Positions 6,808 through 7,667 of a stretch of 7,667 bases of DNA are shown in pieces. Within the stretch, counting starts at the first letter, position 1. Every line of letters begins with the position of its first letter. A model generated the notes under the pieces. It was given only the letters and a program-made list of their open reading frames with translations, was not told the origin of the DNA and did not search any database. The stretch is from Patescibacteria group bacterium (GTDB lineage Bacteria > Patescibacteriota > Gracilibacteria > UM-FILTER-43-11), in NCBI GenBank assembly GCA_029260955.1, contig JAJDCF010000087.1:1-7667 (forward strand), written 5' to 3'. Position numbers and translations under genes: made by a program.

Positions 6808-7667
6808 GTGAAATTCCTTTCAAAGAAAGTTATCAAGGGTAAGTCATATTATTATTTACAGTACAAGAGCTATTCCAAATACTTGGGGCCTGATTTTCCC
6901 AATGCATTAGATGTTTTGAAGTTCTTTAAAGATGTAGCTGACCAGGAATATGGGTTACTTCCGGATGCTGTTAAAAAGGATTTTAAATACGGTAATTTAA
7001 AGCTTCTTGAGAAGTTGCATCATGATTACATTTGCCATGAAAATGAGCTATTCTCGAATATTCAGGATACTCTTGAGGCTAGGTTTATCTACCTTTTTAC
7101 CTATCATTCCAACCGTCAGGAAGGTTCGAAAACTACAAAGAAGCAAATTGAAGAGTTTGTTGCTTCAGGTATCCGCAAGCCCAAGACATTGACAGGTCGA
7201 GAGCTAATAAGCTCATTTGATGCCTTCAGATATGCCACTTCATCTGAAATGATATGGAACGCGAAGCATATAAAAAAGATTCATGAATTACTTCTTCATG
7301 ATATTGCACCCGTAATTGCTGGGAAATGGAAGAATGAAGATAATGTAGCACCAGGTGAACAATTGACTACCGATTATTCCAAAGTAAATGATAGAATGAA
7401 GGACCTCCTTAGGTGGCTTCATTTAAGATTTAGAAAAAAGGATATGTATCCTCCTGAATTAGCAATAAAGTTCTATTGTAGACTTGAAGCCATCCACCCA
7501 TTCCTTGATGGAAATGGTAGGGTGGGACGCATACTACTCAATGCTATTCTGAAAAAATTCAAATATCCCTATGTCGTATTTTTTTCGGATAATGCAGAGG
7601 TTCATAATTCTTCCATAAAGGCTGCTTTAGGTGGAAGATGGAGCAAATTTTATAAACATTTTTTGAA
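6808..7667 (+). CDS. Fic-domain protein, probable AMP-transferase with N-terminal inhibitory helix (3'-truncated by the window)
   Basis: Fic enzymes usually transfer AMP from ATP to a hydroxyl side chain of a target protein; the target cannot be told here. The frame is open for 286 residues to the window end. GTG 6808 is the start because an in-frame TAA lies directly before it, the next in-frame ATG is at residue 148, and the N-terminus already matches the common opening of such Fic proteins (KGKSYYYLQYKSY at 10-22). The catalytic motif HPFLDGNGRVGR at 230-241 fits HxFx(D/E)GNGRxxR completely, including His230, Asp234 and both arginines. An upstream motif SNRQEG (101-106) fits (S/T)xxxE(G/N), the class II inhibitory helix whose Glu (here Glu105) blocks productive ATP binding. 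A flap-like segment around 168-183 (PVIAGKWKN) precedes the core. Any domain after residue 286, such as a winged helix, would lie outside the window. The gene is visibly AT-richer than dinG and has its own promoter-like sequence, so it may be an accessory gene. De-AMPylation or another nucleotidyl or phosphocholine transfer is possible. Confidence 0.92.
   Translation, partial: MKFLSKKVIKGKSYYYLQYKSYSKYLGPDFPNALDVLKFFKDVADQEYGLLPDAVKKDFKYGNLKLLEKLHHDYICHENELFSNIQDTLEARFIYLFTYHSNRQEGSKTTKKQIEEFVASGIRKPKTLTGRELISSFDAFRYATSSEMIWNAKHIKKIHELLLHDIAPVIAGKWKNEDNVAPGEQLTTDYSKVNDRMKDLLRWLHLRFRKKDMYPPELAIKFYCRLEAIHPFLDGNGRVGRILLNAILKKFKYPYVVFFSDNAEVHNSSIKAALGGRWSKFYKHFL

Noticed and set aside
7007..7192. 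Plus-strand 61-codon frame
   Set aside because: It overlaps out of frame the Fic coding sequence, which includes the inhibitory motif at this place.
1..7667. Recoded genetic code (UGA as glycine, as in Gracilibacteria/Absconditabacteria)
   Set aside because: No in-frame TGA is needed in any of the five genes and glycines use GGN codons; the absence of TGA among four stops is too small a sample to mean anything.
1..7667. tRNA, rRNA, CRISPR array, insertion sequence or attachment site
   Set aside because: Almost all of the window is coding with clear protein families, and the two larger gaps (106 and 146 bases) show no cloverleaf, regularly spaced repeats or terminal inverted repeats.

Overview
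The window is a piece of a bacterial chromosome carrying five protein genes and no RNA genes, insertion sequences or CRISPR arrays that I can see. The combination of a DUF4012 membrane-anchored protein, a classical L-lactate dehydrogenase, an AMP-forming acetyl-CoA synthetase, tight packing and weak or absent Shine-Dalgarno sequences points to a member of the Patescibacteria / Candidate Phyla Radiation or a relative. DUF4012 proteins are especially common in that group, but the assignment is an inference and moderate at best. The standard genetic code fits: all genes read through without in-frame TGA, and the four visible stops are TAA, TAA, TAG and TAG.

Layout. Bases 1-1046 hold the 3' half of acs on the plus strand. 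It meets, tail to tail and with a four-base overlap, a 578-codon DUF4012 gene on the minus strand (1043-2779). A 106-base divergent intergenic region (2780-2885) has promoter-like elements in both directions whose -35 regions occupy the same bases. From it ldh runs rightward (2886-3836), followed after 26 bases by a dinG-type exonuclease/helicase gene (about 3863-6661). After a 146-base AT-rich gap with a good promoter-like sequence, a Fic-domain gene starts at a GTG (6808) and runs off the window end.

Functions. Acs activates acetate to acetyl-CoA. Ldh reduces pyruvate to lactate, regenerating NAD+, which fits a fermentative cell. DinG joins a DEDDh 3'-5' exonuclease to an XPD-like helicase with four likely iron-sulfur cysteines, a DNA repair or R-loop removal role. 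The DUF4012 protein is an extracytoplasmic protein of unknown function on one N-terminal membrane anchor, ending in a bacterial Ig-like domain. The Fic protein has an intact catalytic motif and an N-terminal inhibitory-helix motif, so it is likely a self-restrained AMPylase. Apart from possible ldh-dinG co-transcription, the genes do not look like one pathway.

Nothing here amounts to a clearly new multi-gene system. The points most worth a second look are the DinG domain combination, a possible leaderless dinG transcript, the interlocked divergent promoters, the overlapping convergent stops, and the lower-GC Fic gene at the right edge, whose neighbours lie outside the window.
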